Source of the DNA: Nitrospira sp.
Lineage (GTDB): Bacteria > Nitrospirota > Nitrospiria > Nitrospirales > Nitrospiraceae
Assembly (NCBI GenBank): GCA_015903995.1
Contig: JABMDK010000017.1
Location: 239,100-283,263 of the forward strand
Length of the DNA: 44,164 nucleotides
Direction: 5' to 3'
The position numbers and the translations under genes were made by a program. Positions 7,317-15,379 of this stretch are shown here, piece after piece. The notes beneath the pieces were generated by a model. It made no database searches. It was not told the DNA's origin and saw only the letters and a list, made by a program, of their open reading frames with translations. Position 1 is the stretch's first letter, and each line of letters starts with the position of its first letter.

Positions 7317-8543
7317 CTATGGCTTCAGGAGAGAGAGAAGTGCGCGGTGGCTTTGTTGGCGCGCGAGGTCGATCGGACGTTCGCCGGATTGTGATTTGGC
7401 ACGTTTGTTCCCTCCGTGTTTGAGCAGGAGCGTCACGATTTCCCGATTACCCTGGTAGGCTCCCACGTGCAACGGGGTTTTGCCGTCCGCCGTCTGTGCG
7501 TTCACGTCCGCTCTTTTCTTTAAGAGGAGTGCCACCATGTCTCGATGGCCTGCCGCCACCGCGATGTGGAGCGGTGTGGCCCCATCAGGTGCCGGCTGAT
7601 TGACCAGCGCACCCTGGGCGAGTAACAGCGCGGCAACGTCCTGATGGTTGTTTTGTACGGCGAGGAGGAGTGGCGTGGCATGGTTCCGTGCTTTCTGATT
7701 GATCGACGAGCCCTGCTTCAGGAGGAGCGCCACCATGTCTCGATGACCGTTTTGCGCGGCGACATGGAGTGGGGTCACACCATTGTGAACGGATTGGGTC
7801 ACGAGGGCTCCCTGTTCGAGTAAAAGTCTCGCGACGTCGAGATGGCCGTTCTGTGCGGCGACAAGGAGTGCCGTCGCCCCGTCCGTCATGGCCTGGTTCA
7901 CACCTGCGCCCTTATCCATGAGAAGCGACACGGTTGAGATATGCCCATTCTGGGCGGCGACGAAGAGTGGCGTCGACCCATCGGGCAAGGTCGGATTCAC
8001 GGCGGCTCCCTGTTGAAGCAGCAGCTCGACCACACTGTGATGTCCTCTTTGCGCGGCGATGAACAGCGGCGTGACACCGTCTTCCGCGACGTGGTTCCCG
8101 TCGGCTTTGTGTTGGAGCAAAAGCGCGACGATCTCTTGATGGCCGTTCTGCGCGGCGATGAAGAGCGGGGTCACACCCATCTTGGTGGCCTGATCCACTG
8201 CTGCGCCGTTATTCAGCAAGAGCGCGGCTACTGCCGAATGGCCATTCTGTGCCGCAATGTAGAGGGGGGTGGCTCCGTCGCTGGTCGCGTGATTCACCGG
8301 AGCCGCTTTGCGCAGCAAGAGCGAGACCACGTCTCGATGTCCATTCCAGGCTGCAGCATGCAGTGTGGTCGTCCCTTGCTCATTGGCTGCCTGGACGTTC
8401 GCTCCCTCTTCAAGCAGGGTCTTGACCTGATTGAGATTCCCATCTCGTGCGGCCATCAGAAGCTGCTCATCCACGGGTCGCATGGCGAGGAGCAGCGGCA
8501 GCAAGGCACAGACCATACAGAGCGTCATCCAGCGTGAAGTCAT
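7317..8543 (-). CDS. exported protein made of twelve ankyrin repeats
   Basis: 408 residues. A signal peptide (MTLCMVCALLPLLLAM) is followed directly by about twelve 33-residue ankyrin repeats filling the whole mature protein. The repeats are unusually uniform, e.g. ATPLYIAAQNGHSAVAALLL, VTPLFIAAQNGHQEIVALLL and VTPLHVAAQNGHRDMVALLL. The N-terminal and C-terminal units are capping types (EQLLMAARDGNLNQVKTLL and SGERPIDLARQQSHRALLSL). It is a pure solenoid without catalytic domain, so a periplasmic binding or scaffold role is inferred. GGAG precedes ATG 8543. It lies 210 nt from the smaller ankyrin lipoprotein gene downstream on the same strand. Confidence 0.9.
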   Translation of the reverse strand: MTSRWMTLCMVCALLPLLLAMRPVDEQLLMAARDGNLNQVKTLLEEGANVQAANEQGTTTLHAAAWNGHRDVVSLLLRKAAPVNHATSDGATPLYIAAQNGHSAVAALLLNNGAAVDQATKMGVTPLFIAAQNGHQEIVALLLQHKADGNHVAEDGVTPLFIAAQRGHHSVVELLLQQGAAVNPTLPDGSTPLFVAAQNGHISTVSLLMDKGAGVNQAMTDGATALLVAAQNGHLDVARLLLEQGALVTQSVHNGVTPLHVAAQNGHRDMVALLLKQGSSINQKARNHATPLLLAVQNNHQDVAALLLAQGALVNQPAPDGATPLHIAVAAGHRDMVALLLKKRADVNAQTADGKTPLHVGAYQGNREIVTLLLKHGGNKRAKSQSGERPIDLARQQSHRALLSLLKP

Positions 8544-8817
8544 GGCAGTCTCCAGTGAGTCACAGGTGAATCGTGAGTGGGAGAACTTATAAGTGTGATG
8601 GCTCGGGAGTCAAGGCAGTAGAGAGTGCATGGACAGACGCCGGGCGGAGATGTTCTTCACCGGTGTCGGCCTTGAGGCCGCAGGGGCTGACCTCACAGCG
8701 AGGTAGAGCTGAAGCCGTGGGTTGCAGAATAGTGGAATGTCCATGCGGACGTTCAAACAGCGTGGCCGTACACCGTTGAGACAGGAGCACCGAGTAATCG
8801 CGCATCGTCCCCTGAGC

Positions 8818-8919
8818 CTAGTAACCAGCCGTCATCAGGGCGAACACCACAGCCGCGACAACGACGATTCCAATGGCGATCAACATGAGCGGTGGATTGT
8901 TGCCGAACATTCCAGGCAT
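8818..8919 (-). CDS. 33-residue single-span membrane peptide
   Basis: This reading frame is short but well formed: ATG 8919 with GAGGAAACC directly upstream on the coding strand, 33 codons, stop TAG at 8818. The peptide begins MPGMFGNNPPLMLIAIG and continues VVVAAVVFALMTAGY, a single clear transmembrane helix with almost no soluble part. Other bacterial peptides of this type modulate membrane complexes, but nothing identifies the partner here. It sits between the ankyrin gene and the toxin remnant and overlaps the aberrant tail of the latter's frame. Confidence 0.55.
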   Translation of the reverse strand: MPGMFGNNPPLMLIAIGIVVVAAVVFALMTAGY

Positions 8920-9424
8920 GGGTTTCCTCGTTGAGATGTGTCCTTCAGCCTAGTCCTTCTTGCAGCCGGGTGTCCAGTGGGGTGCCGTCTCAGAGAGGGG
9001 AGTGACCGCTGTGTGTCGCGTGGGCGGAAACGTGAATATGGCACGGATGAGCTCAGGTGCAAAGGCTGGTGGTCCAAATCTTGGAGGCCAGGTTTACGCC
9101 GCAACCGGTATCGGGCTTCTTCAATGGTGACGATTGCGCCGCTGGTTAAGGCCTCGCGGCATTCGTTGAGCACCTGTACGAGCCGTGGGATCACCGAGCC
9201 TGGTGTTTGGTCCTGGAGTCGGACGAGAATCGCGCTCAGCAGACTGCGGGCACTTAGCGCCAGCAGATCTGCAAAGTCGAGATCGCACGTCATAATCAGA
9301 CGCTCTTCCTGTTCGGCCTTTTTGAGGATGAGTGGATCGGACAGGCGCTCAAGTCCTTCTTCACTGAAATGTCTGATGTCATGGCCGCGATGAGCGTCAG
9401 GCCCATATCGGCCAAACACTTCAC
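8880..9424 (-). pseudogene. DUF5615 (PIN-like) toxin, reading frame broken near the N-terminus
   Basis: The expected start is GTG 9424, overlapping the antitoxin stop as GTGA, and gives MKCLADMGLT, the usual DUF5615 opening with the first acidic residue. That frame then loses homology, while the family core (GHDIRHFSEEGLERLSDP, LIMTCDLDFADLLA, GAIVTIEEARYRLRR) continues one frame over, in the ORF from GTG 9419. Family members have roughly ten more residues between the two parts, so a small out-of-frame deletion is likely. The second frame also lacks a stop near the usual end and runs about 60 extra residues to 8880. Without the first Asp the nuclease site would be incomplete, so the toxin is probably dead. 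Confidence 0.65.
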
Positions 9425-9657
9425 AACGGGCTGCCGGTCAACGGATGGAGTTCTTCGTTGGTGAGCGCTACCGCATGCTGAAGAGCTTGGCTGATATCCT
9501 CCGCTTCGAGCAGCGGGTATTCCTTTAAGATTTGTTCAACGGACATGCCATTGGTCACCAGATTCACAAGCAACAACACACTTATCCGCATCCCGCGAAT
9601 ACAAGCTCGCCCTCCGAGAATGTAGGGATCGAACGTGATCCGATCATATACTCTCAT
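9421..9657 (-). CDS. DUF433 family antitoxin
   Basis: 78 residues from ATG 9657, with AGGAGG at good spacing. The sequence MRVYDRITFDPYILGGRACI then RGMRISVLLLVNLVTNGMSV and EQILKEYPLLEAEDISQALQ is typical of DUF433, a small helix-turn-helix-like protein found upstream of DUF5615 PIN-like toxins. It would bind its toxin and probably the module promoter. It appears intact although its toxin partner is broken. A good sigma70-type promoter lies about 67 nt upstream (9724-9751). An orphan antitoxin may persist through regulation or protection against related toxins. Confidence 0.88.
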   Translation of the reverse strand: MRVYDRITFDPYILGGRACIRGMRISVLLLVNLVTNGMSVEQILKEYPLLEAEDISQALQHAVALTNEELHPLTGSPL

Positions 9658-9723
9658 GATCGCGCCTCCTGTGTGCTCGCCTAGAAATAAACCTGATTCT
9701 GCAACCCGGTGGGATTGAGTCAC

Positions 9724-9751
9724 ACTATAAGCCAGTCGTTATCCTTGTCAA
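9724..9751 (-). promoter_or_regulatory. sigma70-like promoter of the DUF433/DUF5615 module
   Basis: On the minus strand TTGACA (9751-9746) and TATAGT (9729-9724) are separated by 16 bases, one of the best promoter matches in the window. It reads toward the antitoxin start at 9657. Confidence 0.7.
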
Positions 9752-10026
9752 TCTGGATTCAAAAGATGAGGTTAGGCTGATTTTCCGAATGACTTACCAG
9801 TCCGTTATGCCTGGTGAATTGGTTCGGAAGAGGTTGACGGATTTGAGAAGTGTGCGCATGGAGGCGGGGAGTTAGGCTGCAGTGGCCAGAGCGCAGCTCA
9901 ATAGTTCTTTTGCTGCGCGACGATTGGCTGATTGGCAGTCCCGCCGGCGATCAAAGGCCTGGGGCCTGCGGGGAATATGTTTTTCGGCGAGAGAGTGCCC
10001 TTCCTGGTAGGAGGTAAGAGGAGGGG
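9752..10026. other. intergenic stretch with nothing recognised
   Basis: About 275 bases between the antitoxin promoter and the end of the PilZ gene. I see no open frame with a ribosome-binding site, no T-tailed hairpin and no copy of the repeats found elsewhere in the window. Confidence 0.4.
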
Positions 10027-10401
10027 TTACTGCGCTCTGAACTTCTCGACCAGCTGGCGCAGCCGTTTCCGCTGGACCGGTCGCAGATTCAGGAATTCCA
10101 CCCCGAAGACCTGTCCTCGGACCCACCGAACGACCGCATGGTCGATATGCATGCGCCAGTTATAGTTTGGGGAGAAGATCCACAGGTCGAGGTTCATGTC
10201 GGTCCGGACGGTGGTCTCGGATTCGGCTGCACAGCCTGTGCTGGACAGATCGAGGAGTGTCGCATCCGCCTCTACCAGGTCGTGACTTGAAAAGAACAGG
10301 CGGCAATCCAATGGAATGCGAGGAGAGGTGCGTAATTCTTTTTTGTCGGCGCGATCACTGCTGTGCATGAGGTTTCCCAATCGGATACGACTTCCTATCA
10401 A
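10027..10401 (-). CDS. PilZ domain protein (cyclic-di-GMP receptor)
   Basis: Up to 124 residues. Both c-di-GMP-binding motifs of PilZ are present: RTSPR (RxxxR, about residues 24-28) and DLSSTG (D/NxSxxG, about residues 51-56), followed by the barrel strands to VFGVEFLNL. It is a stand-alone PilZ protein with no output domain, so it should act by binding another protein. Start choice is uncertain: TTG 10401 has a strong GAGGTGA upstream, while ATG 10368 is the first ATG; the domain is complete with either. The GGDEF protein at 20485-21483 is the only candidate c-di-GMP synthase in this window. Confidence 0.82.
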   Translation of the reverse strand: MIGSRIRLGNLMHSSDRADKKELRTSPRIPLDCRLFFSSHDLVEADATLLDLSSTGCAAESETTVRTDMNLDLWIFSPNYNWRMHIDHAVVRWVRGQVFGVEFLNLRPVQRKRLRQLVEKFRAQ

Positions 10402-10531
10402 TGAATCACCTCAGGCGGTTTCCCGCTATTGATTTTGCATTTTTTGCGCATCGGTGCGGCCTGCTCCATGCGGTGCATCATGTCTCTTCGATGAGCTGAG
10501 GATGAGGCTAGGTTTTACCACGTGGCTTGGG

Positions 10532-10537
10532 TATAAT
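10532..10537 (+). promoter_or_regulatory. putative -10 box of recA
   Basis: TATAAT lies 38 bases before the recA start. No good -35 hexamer is found at 16-18 bases, and I see no GAAC-N4-GTTC or CTGT-N8-ACAG LexA site in the 170-base upstream region. Confidence 0.45.
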
Positions 10538-10575
10538 CGGCCGGATTCCTTCCTCTCATCTTGTAGGAGATTCGC

Positions 10576-11658
10576 ATGTCTGAAAAAGACGATAAGAAGC
10601 GCGCGCTCGACTTAGCCCTGTCCCAGATCGAGAAGCAGTATGGGAAGGGCGCCATTATGAAGTTGGGGGCGGAAGACAAGGTCGACGTGCCGGCGATTTC
10701 CACCGGTTCGCTGGGACTCGACATTGCGCTCGGGGTCGGGGGGCTTCCGCGAGGACGGGTGATCGAGATCTTTGGTCCTGAGGCGTCCGGAAAGACGACG
10801 TTGACGCTGCACTGTATCGCCGAGGTGCAGAAGACGGGCGGGGTCGCCGCGTTTATCGACGCCGAACATGCCTTGGATTTGACCTATGCCAAAAAGCTGG
10901 GCGTGCAGGCAGATGATCTGCTGGTCTCGCAACCGGACACGGGTGAGCAGGCCTTGGAGATTGCCGAAACCTTGGTGCGAAGCGGTGCTATTGATTTGAT
11001 CGTGGTCGATTCGGTCGCGGCCTTGACGCCTCGGGCTGAGATCGAAGGTGAAATGGGCGATGCCCACATGGGGCTTCAAGCCAGGCTCATGTCGCAGGCA
11101 TTGAGGAAGCTGACGGCGGCGATTTCCAAATCGCTGACCACGGTGATCTTCATCAACCAAATTCGCATGAAGCTCGGCGTGATGTTCGGGAATCCCGAGA
11201 CCACCACCGGCGGCAACGCATTGAAGTTTTATTCATCCGTCCGCTTGGATATCCGACGGATCGAATCCATCAAAGAAGGCCAGGAGGTCATGGGGAGCCG
11301 CGTTCGCGTGAAGGTGGTGAAGAACAAGATGGCGCCACCGTTTCGACAGGCCGAATTCGACATCATGTTTGCCGAAGGTATTTCCAAAACCGGCGAATTG
11401 GTGGATATGGGCGTGGACAAGAAGATCATCGAAAAGTCAGGCGCCTGGTATTCCTACAAGGGAGAGCGAGTCGGTCAGGGCCGCGATGCCGCGCGAGACT
11501 TCCTCAAAAATAATCCCGCGACGGCCCACGAGGTCGAAATGAAACTCCGAGAAGCGGCCGGCGTTCCGGTTCGGAGCGAGAAAAAAGCGGAGACGAAAGC
11601 GGAGACGAAAGAAGAGAAGCCGGCGACCCGCAGCGAAGAAAAGCGGGCCCATCGGTAA
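10576..11658 (+). CDS. recA: recombinase RecA
   Basis: 360 residues, normal length. Walker A is GPEASGKTT (about residues 66-74), Walker B is [10 protein letters not shown] (about 141-150), and the conserved [20 protein letters not shown] covers loop L2. The C-terminal 30 residues are a Lys/Glu-rich tail ([11 protein letters not shown]), as in many RecA proteins. RecA forms ATP-dependent filaments on single-stranded DNA for recombination and induces SOS through LexA self-cleavage. GTAGGAGA precedes ATG 10576. recX follows after 10 nt, so filament formation and its regulator are expressed together. Confidence 0.98.
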   Translation: MSEKDDKKRALDLALSQIEKQYGKGAIMKLGAEDKVDVPAISTGSLGLDIALGVGGLPRGRVIEIFGPEASGKTTLTLHCIAEVQKTGGVAAFIDAEHALDLTYAKKLGVQADDLLVSQPDTGEQALEIAETLVRSGAIDLIVVDSVAALTPRAEIEGEMGDAHMGLQARLMSQALRKLTAAISKSLTTVIFINQIRMKLGVMFGNPETTTGGNALKFYSSVRLDIRRIESIKEGQEVMGSRVRVKVVKNKMAPPFRQAEFDIMFAEGISKTGELVDMGVDKKIIEKSGAWYSYKGERVGQGRDAARDFLKNNPATAHEVEMKLREAAGVPVRSEKKAETKAETKEEKPATRSEEKRAHR

Positions 11659-11668
11659 CGGCAGGCGA

Positions 11669-12163
11669 GTGACGAGGCTTGATCGGAGCAAGCAATCGTC
11701 GGCAGACGGATGGATGCAGCTTGCGGCTCGGTTTCTTGCCCGTCGTGATCGTACGGTGGCGCAAGTCGAACAATTTCTTCGATCCAAAGGAGCCCTGCCC
11801 GGTCAGATTAGACACACGCTCCGTCGATTGTCCGACCTCCGGTGTCTCAACGATCACGCCTATGCCCAGCGATGGGTGGAACAGCGGTTGCTTTCTCGGC
11901 CGATGGGACAAGTGCGGATCAAGGCAGAGTTACAGGCCAAGGGAGTCGCCGAGACGGTGGCGGATCGGGTGATCGCCGACGCGTTTCGTGAGGTGGGTGA
12001 AGAACAAATGGCTCGTCGAGCGCTGGACGCCAAGCAGCACCAGGGTCGTCGGTTGACGCCGGCGCAATCGGTGCGGTTTCTTCGTCAGCGGGGTTTTGAC
12101 GACGAGACGATCGATGGGATTGTGATGGTCGCTCGTGGCAGCGATGAAGGACTGGACTCATGA
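11669..12163 (+). CDS. recX: RecA regulator RecX
   Basis: 164 residues from GTG 11669. The three-helix tandem repeats of RecX are visible: LAARFLARRDRTVAQVEQFL, then CLNDHAYAQRWVEQRLLSRP and GQVRIKAELQAKGVAETVAD, ending RFLRQRGFDDETIDGIV. RecX binds in the RecA filament groove and modulates its extension. It starts 10 nt after recA and its stop overlaps the alaS start (ATGA), so recA, recX and alaS form one unit, an arrangement common in bacteria. Confidence 0.93.
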   Translation: MTRLDRSKQSSADGWMQLAARFLARRDRTVAQVEQFLRSKGALPGQIRHTLRRLSDLRCLNDHAYAQRWVEQRLLSRPMGQVRIKAELQAKGVAETVADRVIADAFREVGEEQMARRALDAKQHQGRRLTPAQSVRFLRQRGFDDETIDGIVMVARGSDEGLDS

Positions 12164-14793
12164 CGCAGACTGCGCAGGAACTTCGGCAATCGTTCATTCG
12201 GTATTTCGAACAGCATGGCCATCAGGCGGTGCCCAGCTCGGCTTTGATTCCCCAGGCGGACCCGACCCTGCTCTTTACCAACGCCGGGATGAATCAATTC
12301 AAGCGGGTCTTTCTCGGAGAAGAACCCCGCCCCTACAAGAGAGCCGTATCCGTCCAAAAGTGCCTCCGCGCCGGCGGGAAGCACAACGATCTTGAAAATG
12401 TGGGATACACCAGGCGGCATCACACGTTCTTCGAGATGCTCGGCAACTTTTCGTTCGGCGATTATTTCAAGGACGAGGCCATCCGATTCGGATGGGAGTT
12501 TCTGACGCAGACGGTCGGGCTGCAGAAAGACCGGATGTGGGTGACGGTCTTCCGAGAAGACGACGATGCGGAGACGCTCTGGAAGAAGATCGGCGTCGCG
12601 CCGTCGCGCATCGTTCGGTGCGGCGAAAAAGACAACTTCTGGCAGATGGCGGACACCGGTCCCTGCGGCCCCTGCTCGGAAATTCACTTCGACCAGGGCC
12701 CGTCCGTACCGGGCGAAGACCGGCCGAACGGCGAGGGCGACCGGGTGATCGAGATCTGGAATCTCGTCTTCATGCAGTACAACCGTGATGCCTCCGGCAC
12801 GCTCCACCCGCTGCCGAAACCGAGTATCGACACGGGGATGGGGCTTGAGCGGCTGGTTGCCGTGGCCCAGGGCGTCTACAGCAATTACGACAGCGATCTC
12901 TTCACACCGCTGCTTGCGGCGATCGCCGGACGGGCCGGCGTCGAGTACGGCCAGAAGGAATCCCCGGACCGGTCGATGCGCGTCATTGCGGACCATCTGC
13001 GCGCCATCACGTTTTTGATGACGGATGGGGTGCTGCCGTCGAACGAGGGACGGGGGTATGTGTTGCGGCGGATTCTTCGCCGCGCGGCCCGCCATGGCCG
13101 ACTGCTTGGCATTGTCGAGCCCTTTCTGCATGAACTGAGTGCCAGGGTCGTGGACCAGATGGCCGGTACCTATTCGGAAGTGCGCGCGGCATCCGGCACG
13201 ATCGCCGAAGCAACGAAAGGCGAAGAGGAGCGCTTTATCGCGACGCTCGACCAGGGTTTGCCGATTTTGAACGACATGATCGAGCGGGCGAAGGCGGTAA
13301 GCCGAACCGTCTTGGCGGGGGGCGATGTCTTCAAACTCTATGACACCTACGGCTTCCCCATGGATTTGATCACCGAGGCCTGCCGGGAACAGAACATGAC
13401 GGTCGATGAATCTGGCTTCAATGCGGCGATCGACGAGCAGCGGACTCGCGCGCGCAAGACCGGCGGATTCGAGCAGGAAACGGCCAGACCGGCCGTCGCG
13501 GAGCTGGCCAAGCGGATCGGGGCGACGACATTCGTCGGCTACGACCATCTTGAAAGCGACGGCATCTTGCGGGCGATTCTGAAAGGCGAGCAACTGGTGA
13601 AGGAAGCCGTCGAAGGGGAGACGGTCGAGTTGGCACTGGATCTCACGCCCTTCTATGCGGAAGGCGGTGGGCAGGTCGGTGATCAGGGCACAGTGACGGG
13701 ACCGGAAGGGGTGGTGGATATTACGGAGACGACGAGACCGGCGCCGGCGGTCATCTTGCACAAGGGAACGGTCCGCAAGGGGTGCATCCGAGAAGGTGAA
13801 CGCCTGCATATGACGGTGAACGCTTCCACGCGGCTGGATGCTGCGCGGAATCATACGGCGACACATCTCGTCCATGCGGCCCTGCGGGATTTACTCGGGC
13901 CGCACGTGAAGCAGTATGGATCGCTGGTGGGACCCAACCGGCTTCGGTTTGACTTTGCCCATTTTCGACCGCTGTCGTCGCGCGACATCGATGATATCGA
14001 ATCGACGGTGAACGAAGAAATCCGCAAGAACGAGCCCGTGCGTACCCAGGTGATGAGCATTCAGGACGCCGTGGCGAACGGTGCCCTAGCGTTTTTCGGC
14101 GACAAGTACGGCGAACAGGTGCGTGTTGTGAGCGTCGAGTCCTTCAGCAAAGAACTGTGCGGCGGTACCCATTGCCGGCAGACGGGTGACATCGGGCTCT
14201 TTCGCATTGTCTCCGAAGGGGGCGTGGCGGCCGGTGTGCGCCGGATCGAAGCGCAGACGGGCAGCGGCGCGTATCTCCTCATGAAAAAACTTGAAGCCGA
14301 TGTCCGCGAGCTGTCGGATCTGTTGAAGACGGGGCAATCCGAGCTGGTCGCCAAGACCCGCAAGCTGATGACGCAGCTCAAGGACAAGGAGCGGGAGCTG
14401 GAAGAGTTGAAATTGAAAATGGCCAGCGGCGCCACAGTCGCTTCGACGGCCAGGACCGTTGCCGGGGTGGCGGTGCATGTGCAGCGGACGGATGGCCTGG
14501 ATGGGAACGGCATGCGCGCGCTGGCGGATCAGCTCCGGGACAAACTCAAGAGCGGCGTCATCGCGCTCGGCGCGGCGACAGGCGACGGCAAGGTTTCGTT
14601 GCTGGTTGTCGTGACGAAAGACTTGATCGGTACGATCAAAGCCGGAGACCTCATCAAAGCCATGGCCACCGAGGTGGGTGGAACCGGAGGCGGCCGTCCG
14701 GAAATGGCCCAAGCCGGGGGGAAGGATCCGGCTAAACTCGACGCCGCGTTGGAAAAGGTTTTTGGCCTGGTTGAAACGACCCTCCGGCGGTAG
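12160..14793 (+). CDS. alaS: alanyl-tRNA synthetase
   Basis: 877 residues, standard length. Class II catalytic core at the N-terminus (DPTLLFTNAGMNQFKRVFLG, RHHTFFEMLGNFSFGDYFK). The editing domain has zinc-binding HTATHL (about residue 566) and CGGTHCRQTGDIG (about 664), and is followed by a short coiled coil (ELSDLLKTGQ to EELKLKMASG) and the C-Ala domain, with glycine-rich GGTGGGRPEMAQAGG near the end. It charges tRNA-Ala and hydrolyses mischarged Ser/Gly-tRNA. ATG 12160 overlaps the recX stop. Confidence 0.98.
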   Translation: MTQTAQELRQSFIRYFEQHGHQAVPSSALIPQADPTLLFTNAGMNQFKRVFLGEEPRPYKRAVSVQKCLRAGGKHNDLENVGYTRRHHTFFEMLGNFSFGDYFKDEAIRFGWEFLTQTVGLQKDRMWVTVFREDDDAETLWKKIGVAPSRIVRCGEKDNFWQMADTGPCGPCSEIHFDQGPSVPGEDRPNGEGDRVIEIWNLVFMQYNRDASGTLHPLPKPSIDTGMGLERLVAVAQGVYSNYDSDLFTPLLAAIAGRAGVEYGQKESPDRSMRVIADHLRAITFLMTDGVLPSNEGRGYVLRRILRRAARHGRLLGIVEPFLHELSARVVDQMAGTYSEVRAASGTIAEATKGEEERFIATLDQGLPILNDMIERAKAVSRTVLAGGDVFKLYDTYGFPMDLITEACREQNMTVDESGFNAAIDEQRTRARKTGGFEQETARPAVAELAKRIGATTFVGYDHLESDGILRAILKGEQLVKEAVEGETVELALDLTPFYAEGGGQVGDQGTVTGPEGVVDITETTRPAPAVILHKGTVRKGCIREGERLHMTVNASTRLDAARNHTATHLVHAALRDLLGPHVKQYGSLVGPNRLRFDFAHFRPLSSRDIDDIESTVNEEIRKNEPVRTQVMSIQDAVANGALAFFGDKYGEQVRVVSVESFSKELCGGTHCRQTGDIGLFRIVSEGGVAAGVRRIEAQTGSGAYLLMKKLEADVRELSDLLKTGQSELVAKTRKLMTQLKDKERELEELKLKMASGATVASTARTVAGVAVHVQRTDGLDGNGMRALADQLRDKLKSGVIALGAATGDGKVSLLVVVTKDLIGTIKAGDLIKAMATEVGGTGGGRPEMAQAGGKDPAKLDAALEKVFGLVETTLRR

Positions 14794-14797
14794 AATC

Positions 14798-15379
14798 ATG
14801 CCTAGCCGCATTCTCGCACTCGATTACGGCACCAAGCGGATCGGCGTCGCGCTCAGCGACGAACTCGGCTGGACGGCGCAGCCGTTGGAGACCATTGAGC
14901 GTCGGACTCTGGTCCGTGATCTCGCCCACATCGAACAGTTGGTGCAGGGGCATGAGGTCAAAGAAGTCTTGATCGGGCTTCCGTTGCGGCTCGATGGTGC
15001 AGAAGGGCCGGCGGTGCAGGCGGTTCACGAGTTTATCGCCCATTTAGGTGAGGCACTGTCGGTTCCGATCGTCACCTGGGACGAACGGATGACGACAAGG
15101 TCGGCGGAGGATCTGTTGATCGCCGCCGATGTCAGTCGCAGGAAGCGCAAAGGCGTGGTCGATCGTGTGGCCGCCGCCATTTTGCTCCAGAGTTACCTGG
15201 AGTCTTTGGCTCCGGCAGAGACTCATGACGGTAAGACCTCTTCGGAGGAGAGAGCAGAAGAGTGGGGAGAATCTCTCTCAGACAGTCCAGCCTATGACGC
15301 GTCGTCTCATCCTCATCGTGGTCCTCGTGATCGTCGTACTCGCCGGAGTGGCCGGATACCAGATGATTCGATGGGCTGA
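14798..15379 (+). CDS. ruvX: RuvX/YqgF family nuclease with an extended C-terminus
   Basis: 193 residues from ATG 14798, four bases after the alaS stop. RNase H-like core: RILALDYGTKRIGVALSDE (first catalytic Asp), VKEVLIGLPLRLDGAEG, VPIVTWDERMTTRSAE (second acidic pair) and DRVAAAILLQSYLE. Family members are usually about 140 residues; this frame continues roughly 50 residues with low-complexity, Arg/Ser-rich sequence (PHRGPRDRRTRRSGR) that overlaps the first 86 nt of mltG. The extra tail is probably just mltG signal-sequence DNA read in another frame. RuvX homologues act in 16S rRNA 5'-end processing or Holliday-junction resolution. Confidence 0.92.
   Translation: MPSRILALDYGTKRIGVALSDELGWTAQPLETIERRTLVRDLAHIEQLVQGHEVKEVLIGLPLRLDGAEGPAVQAVHEFIAHLGEALSVPIVTWDERMTTRSAEDLLIAADVSRRKRKGVVDRVAAAILLQSYLESLAPAETHDGKTSSEERAEEWGESLSDSPAYDASSHPHRGPRDRRTRRSGRIPDDSMG

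Noticed and set aside
7317..8543. Repetitive DNA of the ankyrin gene as a tandem-repeat locus or CRISPR
   Set aside because: The ~99-base periodicity is fully explained by 33-residue ankyrin repeats in one open frame.
12085..13875. Very long minus-strand open frame opposite alaS
   Set aside because: A shadow of a high-GC gene on the other strand; no recognisable motif, no ribosome-binding site, and alaS is certain.
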